Positions 1 to 5,855 of a DNA stretch of 14,463 nt are shown piece after piece (positions within the stretch are counted from its first letter, which is position 1; every line of letters starts with the position of its first letter). Position numbers and translations under genes: made by a program. The stretch spans positions 1 through 14,463 of the forward strand of contig JAJXTT010000014.1 in NCBI GenBank assembly GCA_021783525.1, given 5' to 3'. The notes under the pieces are model-generated. The model searched no databases. It had not been told where the DNA came from and saw only the letters and a list, made by a program, of their open reading frames with translations. This stretch comes from Pseudomonadota bacterium. GTDB taxonomy: Bacteria; Pseudomonadota; Gammaproteobacteria; Burkholderiales; Gallionellaceae.

Positions 1-484
1 AGGCGCCCAAAGTCGGCGATTCCCAGTCGTCCTCGACGAAACGGATGTCGTGCACGGCGGTATCGATGCCTAGCGCACGCAGGCTGTCGAGATAGAGTTC
101 CTGGATATTGTCGGGGGAAGGTTTCAGCACCACCTGGTACTGGTAATAATGCTGCAGGCGGTTGGGATTCTCGCCGTAGCGCCCGTCTTTCGGGCGGCGC
201 GAAGGTTGCACGTAGGCCGCGCGCCAAGGCTCGGGACCGATCGCGCGCAGGAAGGTCGCCGTATGGAATGTGCCCGCGCCGACCTCGATGTCGTAGGGTT
301 GCAGCAGTGCGCAGCCCTGCTTGTCCCAGAATTGCTGCAGCGTCAGGATGACTTGCTGAAAAGTCGGCCCCGAGCCGGCTTTCGGTGAAGACTCATGCGC
401 GGAGCGCGTGACGTCGGAACCAAAACCCCGTTGGGGTGAAGACTCATGCGCGGAGCGCGTGACGTCGGAACCAAAGGTTTGCAT
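1..484 (-). CDS. glyQ: Glycyl-tRNA synthetase alpha subunit, partial (C-terminus outside the window)
   Basis: Catalytic alpha subunit of the heterotetrameric class II glycyl-tRNA synthetase, which charges tRNA-Gly in the cytoplasm. The visible 161 codons contain the family's characteristic N-terminal run: TFQQVILTLQQFW, KQGCALLQPYD, EVGAGTFHTATFLRAIGPEP, YVQPSRRPKDGRYGENPNRL, QHYYQYQVVLKPSPDNIQEL and HDIRFVEDDWESPTLGA. The ATG at 484-482 is the only in-frame start after an upstream TGA. It gives about 38 extra residues compared with the usual MxTFQQ start. The extension contains FGSDVTRSAHESSP twice (residues 4-17 and 21-34), encoded by a 51-bp tandem repeat. Codons 1-4 read MQTF and the family sequence resumes at TFQQ (residues 41-44), so the extra DNA appears to be inserted in frame after codon 4. 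Identity is certain; that the extended form is what is made is an inference. Confidence 0.95.
   Translation of the reverse strand, partial: MQTFGSDVTRSAHESSPQRGFGSDVTRSAHESSPKAGSGPTFQQVILTLQQFWDKQGCALLQPYDIEVGAGTFHTATFLRAIGPEPWRAAYVQPSRRPKDGRYGENPNRLQHYYQYQVVLKPSPDNIQELYLDSLRALGIDTAVHDIRFVEDDWESPTLGA
384..475. repeat. 51-bp tandem direct repeat inside the 5' end of glyQ
   Basis: Two identical 41-bp stretches lie at 384-424 and 435-475, so the period is 51 bp (exactly 17 codons). Each holds an imperfect hairpin centred on GCGCGGAGCGC. The spacer between the copies includes the small inverted repeat ACCCCGTTGGGGT. The repeat is translated within glyQ on the minus strand. It resembles an intergenic palindromic repeat that has landed in a coding region. 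Confidence 0.85.
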
Positions 485-629
485 ATGCTCGATGACCGCC
501 AGTATTTGCGAAAGGCCGCATTTTACGGGTTCCCGCCGGTTACGTCACGCCGCAATATCCCCGCAGTCCCGATCAAGCAACATTGCCATCGGCAGGCGGG
601 CAATACGGCATGGCAGCGCCCGGACCCCG
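485..629. other. Intergenic region upstream of glyQ
   Basis: This 145-bp stretch should carry the glyQ promoter and leader, read leftwards. I see no promoter strong enough to call. The ribosome binding site before the glyQ ATG is weak (GAG, 4 bases upstream). No gene is apparent. Confidence 0.4.
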
Positions 630-656
630 AAAAAAAACAGCCGGGCTCGCCCCGGC
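630..656 (-). terminator. Rho-independent terminator of the YfaZ-like gene
   Basis: Read on the minus strand, a GCCGGG / CCCGGC stem (656-651 with 645-640, loop of 5) is followed two bases later by eight T residues (637-630). It lies 62 bp downstream of the stop codon of the YfaZ-like gene. Confidence 0.85.
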
Positions 657-718
657 ATTCGTGCACAGCAATCAACAAGCGGTTCCCTGCTTCCAGGGAG
701 CCGCCTGCCGTTGCCTGT

Positions 719-1261
719 TCAGAATTGATAAACCGCAGAAGCCAGCGCGCTCACCGTGTTGTAGCCTGCATCGAATCGGTATGCGCCCACACCGGAATTG
801 ACCGTGGTGTCGACCGTAGCCGTCGAAATCCGTGCTTCAGCACGGAACAGCAGGTTCTTCACCCAAGGCGTCTGCCACTGCACGCCGCCGAAGATTTCCA
901 GACCGGAGCCCTTGCTTTGCGAGCTCGCGCCGCCGAAAGCATAGGTCGGGCCGCTAATGGACATAAAGCCGGCGCCAACGTAAGGAAGCGCCGGATAGCG
1001 GGCGATGTCGAACGGCTTGTCGATCAGATAGGTGCCGCGAATTTCGGTTGTGGTGAAGCTGTTGCCGTTGCTCAAGCCGATCGATGCGCCGATGTTATCG
1101 CTAAACCAGTGCCCAAGCGACGCCCCGATCGTGGAATTGTTCACGTCGACCGTAGCCGCGACTTCGTTCGTATCGGCCACATGCCGAACTTCTGCGTGCG
1201 CCGATGCTGCCGCCAGCAATGCACCAGCCAGAGAGATGGATACCACCAGATTCTTTTTCAT
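719..1261 (-). CDS. YfaZ-like outer-membrane beta-barrel protein
   Basis: Encodes 180 residues. An N-terminal signal peptide (MKKNLVVSISLAGALLAAA, predicted cut after SAHA, about residue 23) directs export. The rest alternates hydrophobic and polar residues with many Gly and aromatic positions, as in a small barrel (for example TIGASLGHWFSDNIGASIGL and RFDAGYNTVSALASAVYQF). It ends in the C-terminal Phe (YQF) used as a barrel-assembly signal. Length and the repeated G-x-S-hydrophobic pattern fit the YfaZ family of E. coli (also about 180 residues), whose function is not established. A GAGGAG ribosome binding site at 1272-1267 supports the start. It is a single-gene unit with its own terminator. 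The barrel assignment is solid; the YfaZ family name is moderately sure. Confidence 0.75.
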   Translation of the reverse strand: MKKNLVVSISLAGALLAAASAHAEVRHVADTNEVAATVDVNNSTIGASLGHWFSDNIGASIGLSNGNSFTTTEIRGTYLIDKPFDIARYPALPYVGAGFMSISGPTYAFGGASSQSKGSGLEIFGGVQWQTPWVKNLLFRAEARISTATVDTTVNSGVGAYRFDAGYNTVSALASAVYQF

Positions 1262-1510
1262 GCGAACTCCTCATTGTTTGAAATAACCAGGGAAGCGCCG
1301 AACCAGTTTGTCCTTTTCCGACGGAAAAGAAAATCGCCCAGCACCTCCCCTCACAACAGTCTACTCCCATCCAGATGCTTGCGATGGGTGGCTGATTTTT
1401 TCAGAACTGAACGCGAAGTTGAAGAAAAACAATATCGTGCGGCTTTTACGCAACAGAACTGGAAGCCCAGCCGGTTCGCGGGGTCTGTCTTGATTCGAGA
1501 TAAAGACGGC
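1262..1510. other. Intergenic region with a small hairpin
   Basis: This 249-bp gap lies between the GIY-YIG gene and the YfaZ-like gene, both read leftwards. It must hold the promoter of the latter, but none can be named with confidence. A perfect 7-bp hairpin with a 3-base loop (CTTTTCCGACGGAAAAG, 1313-1329) lies about 50 bp upstream of the YfaZ-like start. No convincing gene is present. Confidence 0.4.
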
Positions 1511-1771
1511 TTATCGACAAAACAGCGCAAGCTTGTCCGCGCGCGGCAAAGCCTTGATCTCCCGCTCGCGCTTCAATGCGGAGGACTTGTCGGCACAAGG
1601 TTCCTGGTAAACCAAAGTGACCGGCGTGCGGCCGCGCGTGTATTTGGCGCCTTCGCCGGCGTTATGCGCGGCCAGGCGTTTGGTGAGGTCGTTGGTGATG
1701 CCGCAGTAGAGGGTGTTGTCGGCGCATTGGAGGAGGTAGCAGGTCCAGGGGTTGGTGTTCTTGGATTTCAT
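1511..1771 (-). CDS. GIY-YIG domain nuclease, YhbQ/UPF0213 type
   Basis: Encodes 86 residues making a single GIY-YIG fold domain. The two defining strands appear as CYLLQCADNTLYCGITND (residues 11-28, with YCG in place of YIG), followed by the conserved TKRLAAHNAGEGAKYTRGR segment with its Arg and His and by the family's ALKREREIKALPRADKLAL helix containing the Glu. Length matches the stand-alone YhbQ/UPF0213 group, thought to act on DNA in the cytoplasm; cellular role is poorly defined. The ATG at 1771 has only a weak upstream AGGT. The gene sits just left of the repeat island and is not obviously part of an operon. Confidence 0.88.
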   Translation of the reverse strand: MKSKNTNPWTCYLLQCADNTLYCGITNDLTKRLAAHNAGEGAKYTRGRTPVTLVYQEPCADKSSALKREREIKALPRADKLALFCR

Positions 1772-1790
1772 TTATTTAAGTACCTGATGA

Positions 1791-1867
1791 CCGTTCGCCC
1801 TGAGCTTGTCGAAGGGTGGGCCAAGCCCGCTGATTACAACCGTTCGTGGTGAGCTTGTCGAACCATG
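1791..1867 (+). repeat. Two REP-like repeats (TTCG...CTTGTCGAA type)
   Basis: Two copies of a short imperfect palindrome lie at 1791-1822 (core CCTGAGCTTGTCGAAGGG) and 1840-1867 (core GTGGTGAGCTTGTCGAACC). Related copies occur at 3279-3308, 3355-3386, 3745-3775 and 7240-7268. Such repeats are common between genes in many proteobacteria. The second copy is directly joined to the multi-hairpin element that follows. Confidence 0.75.
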
Positions 1868-1884
1868 AATGGCGGGACGCATGG

Positions 1885-2150
1885 ATTGCCGGGGGTTGCC
1901 CGGCGGCAAGTCACTTTTCTCGTCTTGCCGAGAAAAGTAACCAAAAGAGGGCGCCCCCGGTGCGCCGCCCCTGCGGGGTTCCCTCCGTTGCTCGACTGGT
2001 CAGGCTTCCTCATAAACTCGCACGATCCGCTGCGCGGCCACGTGCTCAAACATATTCGTCAGAATTCCCTGACCAGCCTGCGCTACTCGGCGGCGCACAG
2101 GGGAAATGAAAACAGTTTTGTAGGGCGGTTAGCGAAGCGTAACCCGCCGG
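1885..2150 (+). repeat. Multi-hairpin element, copy 1
   Basis: First of three copies. Order of parts: a GCCGGG/CCCGGC hairpin (1888-1904); a conserved ACTTTTCTCG/CGAGAAAAGT hairpin (1913-1938); a conserved linker ending in CTGCGGGGTTCCCT; arm CTGGTCAGG (1996-2004); an inner hairpin with GCACG and CGTGC; the linker CTCAAACA; the complementary arm CCTGACCAG (2068-2076); the linker GGCGCACAGGGGA; and a closing hairpin of the TAGGGCGG...TAACCCGCC type (2122-2149). It contains short open frames that look like fortuitous translation of the repeat. Function is unknown. Confidence 0.7.
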
Positions 2151-2205
2151 ATGTTTTGTTGATGGGCGCATTATGCCTTCGTCTAATGCGTTCTACGCTA
2201 GCTGC

Positions 2206-2847
2206 TTACGCTTTTTCCCAATGCAATTTTTCATTTTCCACCCATAGGCGTAATACAACCTCACAAGGACGGCTTTCAGCGGAAGTGGCTATGAGTGTAA
2301 CAACCCCGCCAGTCTTTGAAAGTGTTGGAGGTCTCCAAAAACTTCCGCTCGGCGGCGCACTAAGTTGAATAACTATTCCACTTGGTGGATGCGGAGGATT
2401 AGGTTCATTGTAAGCGGCAACGTCAATATATCTTTCCTCACCCTGATTCAAGCTAAAAGACTCCAAGGTTCGGAGCCATCTCTCAGGCGCATTTGTATCA
2501 TTGTTTCTTACTTCAAATTCTAGTTTGCAGTTTGTTAGGTATGTTCCCCCAGTATTTTTTAATCCAACCAACACAGTTTTCATTGTGTTGTAGATGTTGT
2601 AATTTTTGGCGGTCACGTAATGCCCGTCATGGCCGACAACAATACTTAATTCTGGAATTTGTCTGTCAAATACTTTGGGCCAGATTAGCGCGAAGAGGGA
2701 AATAAATATAAAAACGATACCAATCGCAAAAATGCACCATTGAGAACTTGTTGGAATGGATGGAAATAAAATAGGAATGAAATAAGCCACTATCGTCAAT
2801 CCAATGGCCGAAACGAGTCCAATAGCTGTAGAGTGCTTGCTATCCAT
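2206..2847 (-). CDS. Orphan membrane-anchored protein, low GC
   Basis: I do not recognise this 213-residue protein. It has two N-terminal transmembrane helices (about residues 9-30 and 36-57) with a short Pro/Ser-rich turn between them. A soluble domain of about 150 residues follows. It contains beta-strand-like segments such as MKTVLVGLKNTGGTYL and NCKLEFEVRNND, and a proline-rich stretch (NEPNPPHPPSG). It could be a two-helix anchor with a beta-sandwich facing one side of the membrane. The gene is visibly richer in A and T than its neighbours and uses codons that they avoid, which suggests horizontal origin. It lies alone between two inverted copies of the multi-hairpin element. The ATG at 2847 has a weak GGA upstream. 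The reading frame is convincing; function is unknown. Confidence 0.7.
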   Translation of the reverse strand: MDSKHSTAIGLVSAIGLTIVAYFIPILFPSIPTSSQWCIFAIGIVFIFISLFALIWPKVFDRQIPELSIVVGHDGHYVTAKNYNIYNTMKTVLVGLKNTGGTYLTNCKLEFEVRNNDTNAPERWLRTLESFSLNQGEERYIDVAAYNEPNPPHPPSGIVIQLSAPPSGSFWRPPTLSKTGGVVTLIATSAESRPCEVVLRLWVENEKLHWEKA

Positions 2848-2994
2848 ACATCCAAGTATTCAAGGGGAATTATGGCAATCATTGTATATCAGCAGCCGTC
2901 CCCTATCGGTTGCCACAAGCTAGAGTTCACTTTAGGCGCAACGACTCGAGGTAAACATTGGACTCCAATGTACCGGAGTCGAATTATTTTGACT
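2848..2994. other. Intergenic stretch upstream of the orphan gene
   Basis: A/T-rich 147 bp between the orphan gene and the second multi-hairpin element. It probably holds the orphan gene's promoter, read leftwards. No other feature can be called. Confidence 0.35.
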
Positions 2995-3265
2995 ATGGAG
3001 GGCAACTTGTTGCCCTCCATGCGGTTTTGATCTGTGCTTTTCTCCCCTGTGCGCCGCCGAGTAGCGCAGGCTGGTCAGGGGATGTCGGCGAGGACTGTTT
3101 GAGCACGTGGCCGCGCAGCGGATCGTGCGAGTTCCGCAGCCGCCTGACCAGTCGAGCAACGCAGGGAACCCCGCAGGGGCGGCAAACCGGGGGCGCCCTC
3201 TTTTGGTTACTTTTCTCGGCAAGACGAGAAAAGTGACTTGCCGCCGGGCAACCCCCGGCAATCCA
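2995..3265 (-). repeat. Multi-hairpin element, copy 2 (inverted relative to copy 1)
   Basis: Read on the minus strand it has the same order of parts as copy 1: a GCCGGG/CCCGGC hairpin (3259-3243), ACTTTTCTCG/CGAGAAAAGT (3234-3209), arms CTGGTCAGG (3151-3143) and CCTGACCAG (3079-3071), the linker CTCAAACA, and GGCGCACAGGGGA. Most of it is nearly identical to copy 1. Its closing hairpin is quite different: a perfect 11-bp stem ATGGAGGGCAA/TTGCCCTCCAT with a CTTG loop (2995-3020). Confidence 0.7.
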
Positions 3266-3278
3266 TGCACCCAGCCAT

Positions 3279-3308
3279 TCATGGTTCAACAAGCTCACCA
3301 CGAACGGC
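3279..3308 (-). repeat. REP-like repeat joined to multi-hairpin copy 2
   Basis: Reverse complement of the repeat at 1840-1867 (core GGTGAGCTTGTTGAACC). With the multi-hairpin copy it forms the right arm of a long inverted repeat. Confidence 0.7.
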
Positions 3309-3309
3309 T

Positions 3310-3350
3310 TTTGCTGTCGGGCTACCCCCGATGGTGTTGATGTTAGCTGA
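3310..3350 (-). repeat. Fragment of a multi-hairpin element (first hairpin only)
   Basis: On the minus strand this reads AACATCAACACCATCGGGGG followed by TAGCCCGACAGC. It closely matches the beginning of copy 3 (AACATCAAAACCGTCGGGGG then TAGCCCGACGGC). The remainder of the element is absent and the REP-like repeat at 3279-3308 follows instead. Confidence 0.5.
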
Positions 3351-3354
3351 AGTC

Positions 3355-3386
3355 ATTCATGCTTCGACAGGCTCAGCACGAACGGC
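3355..3386 (-). repeat. REP-like repeat
   Basis: Copy of the same short repeat family, core CTTCGACAGGCTCAGCACGA on the plus strand. It is an imperfect palindrome. Confidence 0.7.
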
Positions 3387-3395
3387 TGCAGTCGA

Positions 3396-3679
3396 GTAGG
3401 GTGGGCACGCAGTGCCCACGCGGTGGTTTTGAATTTCGCTTTTCCCTCCCCTGAGCGCCGCCTCGATATTTCACCAACAAGCGGAGGTTCAGGCGAGCAC
3501 TGTTTGAGCTCCGCAGTGGGGCACGTTTTGTGTGCCCCGCCAGGGCGAGTTGCGCAGCCCCGCTTGTTGGTGAAATATCGAGGGAACCCCGCAGGGGCGG
3601 CAAACCGGGGGCGCCCTCTTTTGGTTACTTTTCTCGGCAAGACGAGAAAAGTGACTAGCCGTCGGGCTACCCCCGACGG
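3396..3679 (-). repeat. Multi-hairpin element, copy 3
   Basis: Read on the minus strand it keeps the order and linkers of copies 1 and 2 but has other stems. The first hairpin is CCGTCGGG/CCCGACGG (3679-3659). The conserved ACTTTTCTCG/CGAGAAAAGT hairpin is at 3652-3627. A perfect 24-bp pair of arms lies at 3583-3560 and 3484-3461 (ends CCTCGATATT...). The inner hairpin GGGGCAC/GTGCCCC is at 3538-3518, followed by the CTCAAACA linker. The closing hairpin is GTGGGCAC/GTGCCCAC (3401-3419). Confidence 0.7.
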
Positions 3680-3702
3680 TTTTGATGTTGATTTCGGAGA
3701 AT

Positions 3703-3733
3703 CCGCGTGGGCACAAAAACGTGCCCACCCTAC
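3703..3733 (-). repeat. GTAGGGTGGGCAC-type hairpin repeat
   Basis: An 8-bp stem GTGGGCAC/GTGCCCAC with loop AAAAAC (3707-3728), flanked by CCGC and CCTAC. It is the reverse complement of the closing hairpin of copy 3 (3396-3423), so the two flank that element in inverted orientation. Confidence 0.65.
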
Positions 3734-3744
3734 ATGCTGGAACG

Positions 3745-3775
3745 TTCATGCTTCGACAGGCTCAGGACGAACGGC
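3745..3775 (-). repeat. REP-like repeat next to the lnt stop
   Basis: Another copy of the short repeat family (core CTTCGACAGGCTCAGGACGA), 13 bp from the lnt stop codon. No terminator with a T-run is visible after lnt, so this repeat may be part of its 3' end. Confidence 0.65.
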
Positions 3776-3787
3776 CCTCGGTGCGCC

Positions 3788-5293
3788 CTACTTCCTGCGC
3801 CCTATCCCCCACGCCGCCCCCAACATCACCGCAACCAACACCAGCATCGCCGCATTCCCCCAAACCACATACGGCGTCCTCCCCTCATACCCCCGAACCT
3901 CCGCCGTCAGCACCCCCTCCTCATGCTGCGGCAACATGGCCTGTATGCGCCCGTCCACGCCGATCACCGAGGTGACCCCGGTATTGGTCGCCCGCAACAT
4001 CATCCTTCCCGTTTCCAGCGCGCGCATCTGCGAGAGCTGGTTGTGCTGCATCGCGGCATACGAGTCGCCGTACCAGGCATCGTTGGTAACGTTCACCAGC
4101 AATGTGGCTTGCGGCAATGCGCGGATGATCTCCTCGCCAAAGGCATCTTCGTAGCAGATGTTCACCGCCACCTTCTGCCCGGCGACATTGAGCGGCGTTT
4201 GCGTCGCGCCGCCGCTGGTGAGGTCGCCCATCGGGATGTCCAGCACTTCGTTGATGACCCAGCCGAACACGCTGCGCAGCGGGATGAATTCGCCGAAGGG
4301 CACGAGATGGTCCTTGCGGTAATGCTGGCTCTCGTCGCTGCCGAGGGAGTACACGCTGTTGTAGTACTTGCCGTCCTCTTTTTCGAACGCGCCGATGAGG
4401 ATGTCGCCGCCGTTTTTCCGGACATGGTCGCTCAGGCTGGCGTGGTAGCTTTCCGGCACGTCACGACGCAACAGCGGCAACGCCGTCTCGGGCATGACGA
4501 TCAATCGCGCATCGCTGCTTTGCGCCAGGCGGAGATAGGTTTCCAGCGTGTTGGTCAGCGCGTCTTCCGCGAATTTGGCATCCTGGGGGATGTTGCCTTG
4601 CAACAGGCTCACCTTGAGCGGTTCGCCGCCGGGTTGCGTCCATTCGATGCTGCGCAACGCCGCCCCGCCTGCCCACAGCAAGACCAGCACGGCGAGGGCG
4701 ATCTTGCCCGGGCGGCCCAGGCGCGCATTCCACAGAACCAGCAACATCGCCGCACTCGCCGCCACGGCAAGCGACACGCCATATACGCCGAACAGCGCCG
4801 CATAGCCTGCGAGCGGGCTGGCCGGCACTTGCGAATAGCCGACGGAAAGCCAGGGGAAGCCGGTGAACAACAAACCGCGCAACCATTCGGCGAGCGTCCA
4901 GATCGCGGGCATGACGAGCAATACCCACGCACGGTTCGCCTTGATCACCACGAACGATTTCAGTTTTGCCTGCAGATACCCCGCCAACGCGGGCAGCGCC
5001 GCATTCACCGCTGCAAACAAGGCTGTTGCCGTTGCAGCGAGGATGGGATGCATGTAGCCATATTCGTGCAGCGCAACGTAGATCCAGCTGATGCCGGTGC
5101 AGAACAACCCCATGCCGAATACGAAACCCAGCCATGCCGCCTGCGCCGGACGCTCTGCCCTGCTCCACAGCCAGAACAGCACGGAGAGCGCGAGCACGGG
5201 CAGCGGGAAGATGTCGAACGGCGCAAATCCGAATACGGCGATGGCGCCTGCAAGGAAGGCTTTCAGGTAAGGCGAGGCGATGAGTCTTTTCAC
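3788..5293 (-). CDS. lnt: Apolipoprotein N-acyltransferase
   Basis: Transfers an acyl chain from a phospholipid to the N-terminal Cys of diacylated lipoproteins on the periplasmic side of the inner membrane, the last step of lipoprotein maturation. The 501-residue length is normal. Residues 1-210 hold several membrane helices with the family's FTGFPWLSVGYSQ motif (143-155). Residues 226-465 form the nitrilase domain and one helix closes the protein (478-496). The catalytic triad is intact: Glu269 (VMPETALP), Lys327 (YRKDHLVPFGE) and Cys380 (VNICYEDAFGE). The start is a GTG (5293-5291) with no clear ribosome binding site, chosen because the next residues match the family N-terminus. In related genomes lnt usually follows corC directly; here it stands alone. 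Confidence 0.97.
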   Translation of the reverse strand: MKRLIASPYLKAFLAGAIAVFGFAPFDIFPLPVLALSVLFWLWSRAERPAQAAWLGFVFGMGLFCTGISWIYVALHEYGYMHPILAATATALFAAVNAALPALAGYLQAKLKSFVVIKANRAWVLLVMPAIWTLAEWLRGLLFTGFPWLSVGYSQVPASPLAGYAALFGVYGVSLAVAASAAMLLVLWNARLGRPGKIALAVLVLLWAGGAALRSIEWTQPGGEPLKVSLLQGNIPQDAKFAEDALTNTLETYLRLAQSSDARLIVMPETALPLLRRDVPESYHASLSDHVRKNGGDILIGAFEKEDGKYYNSVYSLGSDESQHYRKDHLVPFGEFIPLRSVFGWVINEVLDIPMGDLTSGGATQTPLNVAGQKVAVNICYEDAFGEEIIRALPQATLLVNVTNDAWYGDSYAAMQHNQLSQMRALETGRMMLRATNTGVTSVIGVDGRIQAMLPQHEEGVLTAEVRGYEGRTPYVVWGNAAMLVLVAVMLGAAWGIGRRK

Positions 5294-5322
5294 GGTCGGG
5301 GGCGATAAAGTTGATTCGCCAG

Positions 5323-5328
5323 ATTATA
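5323..5328 (-). promoter_or_regulatory. Possible -10 box of an lnt promoter
   Basis: On the minus strand the sequence is a perfect TATAAT, placed to start transcription about 20-25 bases before the lnt GTG. Only a poor -35 (GTGACG, 19 bases upstream) is seen. A separate promoter would be needed because lnt no longer follows corC. Confidence 0.35.
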
Positions 5329-5372
5329 CGGTGTAAGTTCCGCCGCACGTCACCGTAACCCAGACTCGCAAC

Positions 5373-5846
5373 ATGTCCAACCATTCCGCCCTGCTTGAAG
5401 AAATCGGTTCCATGCTGATCGAAAGCGACCTGTTCAGCCATCTTCCGGCCACGGAATTGAGCGCTGCCGCAAATTATTTCGGCATCAACCAGATCGCCCA
5501 GGACGAGACCATTTTTGAAGAGGGCGATATCGGCAATTTCATGTGTATCGTGCATTCGGGCAGCGTCGCCGTGATCAAGGCAAACCAGAATGGGCAGCAG
5601 GTGCAGTTGGCCGCGCTCGGACAAGGCCGTACATTCGGGGAGATGGCGGTGCTGGATGGCGAGACTCGCTCCGCCACCTGCAAAGCCGCCGAAGACACCG
5701 TCTTGCTGACGCTGTCGAAAGAGGCGCTGGACCAGATGCTGGAAGAGCATCCGCGGATCGGCTCGCGCATCATCCGCGCCATTGCCGTCAGTTTGTCGCG
5801 CCGCCTTCGCAAGGCAGCGGGACAGCTGGTCGACCACCTCGTCTGA
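5373..5846 (+). CDS. Stand-alone cyclic nucleotide-binding domain protein
   Basis: Encodes 157 residues forming one CRP-like beta-roll with no DNA-binding domain, so it is more likely an adaptor or sensor than a transcription factor. The phosphate-binding cassette is complete: GRTFGEMAVLDGETRSATC (residues 85-103), with Glu90 and Arg99-Ser100 at the positions that contact the ribose and phosphate in CRP. It could therefore bind cAMP or cGMP. The C-terminal helix (residues 131-150) is basic. First gene of a plus-strand trio; the next gene starts 9 bp after its stop. No strong ribosome binding site precedes the ATG. The ligand and partner cannot be told from the sequence. Confidence 0.88.
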   Translation: MSNHSALLEEIGSMLIESDLFSHLPATELSAAANYFGINQIAQDETIFEEGDIGNFMCIVHSGSVAVIKANQNGQQVQLAALGQGRTFGEMAVLDGETRSATCKAAEDTVLLTLSKEALDQMLEEHPRIGSRIIRAIAVSLSRRLRKAAGQLVDHLV

Positions 5847-5855
5847 CCTGTAGCC

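Noticed and set aside
384..475. CRISPR-like repeat-spacer pattern
   Set aside because: There are only two repeats, the unit is a 51-bp tandem with a 10-bp remainder rather than a spacer, and it lies in the glyQ frame with no cas gene nearby.
446..1852. Plus-strand open frame of 468 codons opposite the YfaZ-like and GIY-YIG genes
   Set aside because: Both genes on the other strand have clear domain evidence, and the translation of this frame has none.
2167..2190. CGCATTA/TAATGCG hairpin as terminator of the orphan gene
   Set aside because: The stem is 7 bp with a 10-base loop and no T-run follows on the minus strand, so a terminator cannot be supported.
1865..3749. Small open frames inside the multi-hairpin elements, with recurring peptides such as SHFSRLAEKSNQKRAPPV
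   Set aside because: The same peptides appear in several frames because the DNA is repeated; none has a consistent ribosome binding site, and the hairpins explain the conservation better than a protein does.
3707..5308. Long plus-strand open frame (533 codons) opposite lnt
   Set aside because: It is antisense to a gene with all catalytic residues intact; the translation is rich in Arg, His and Gln and shows no domain. It is a by-product of high GC codon use.
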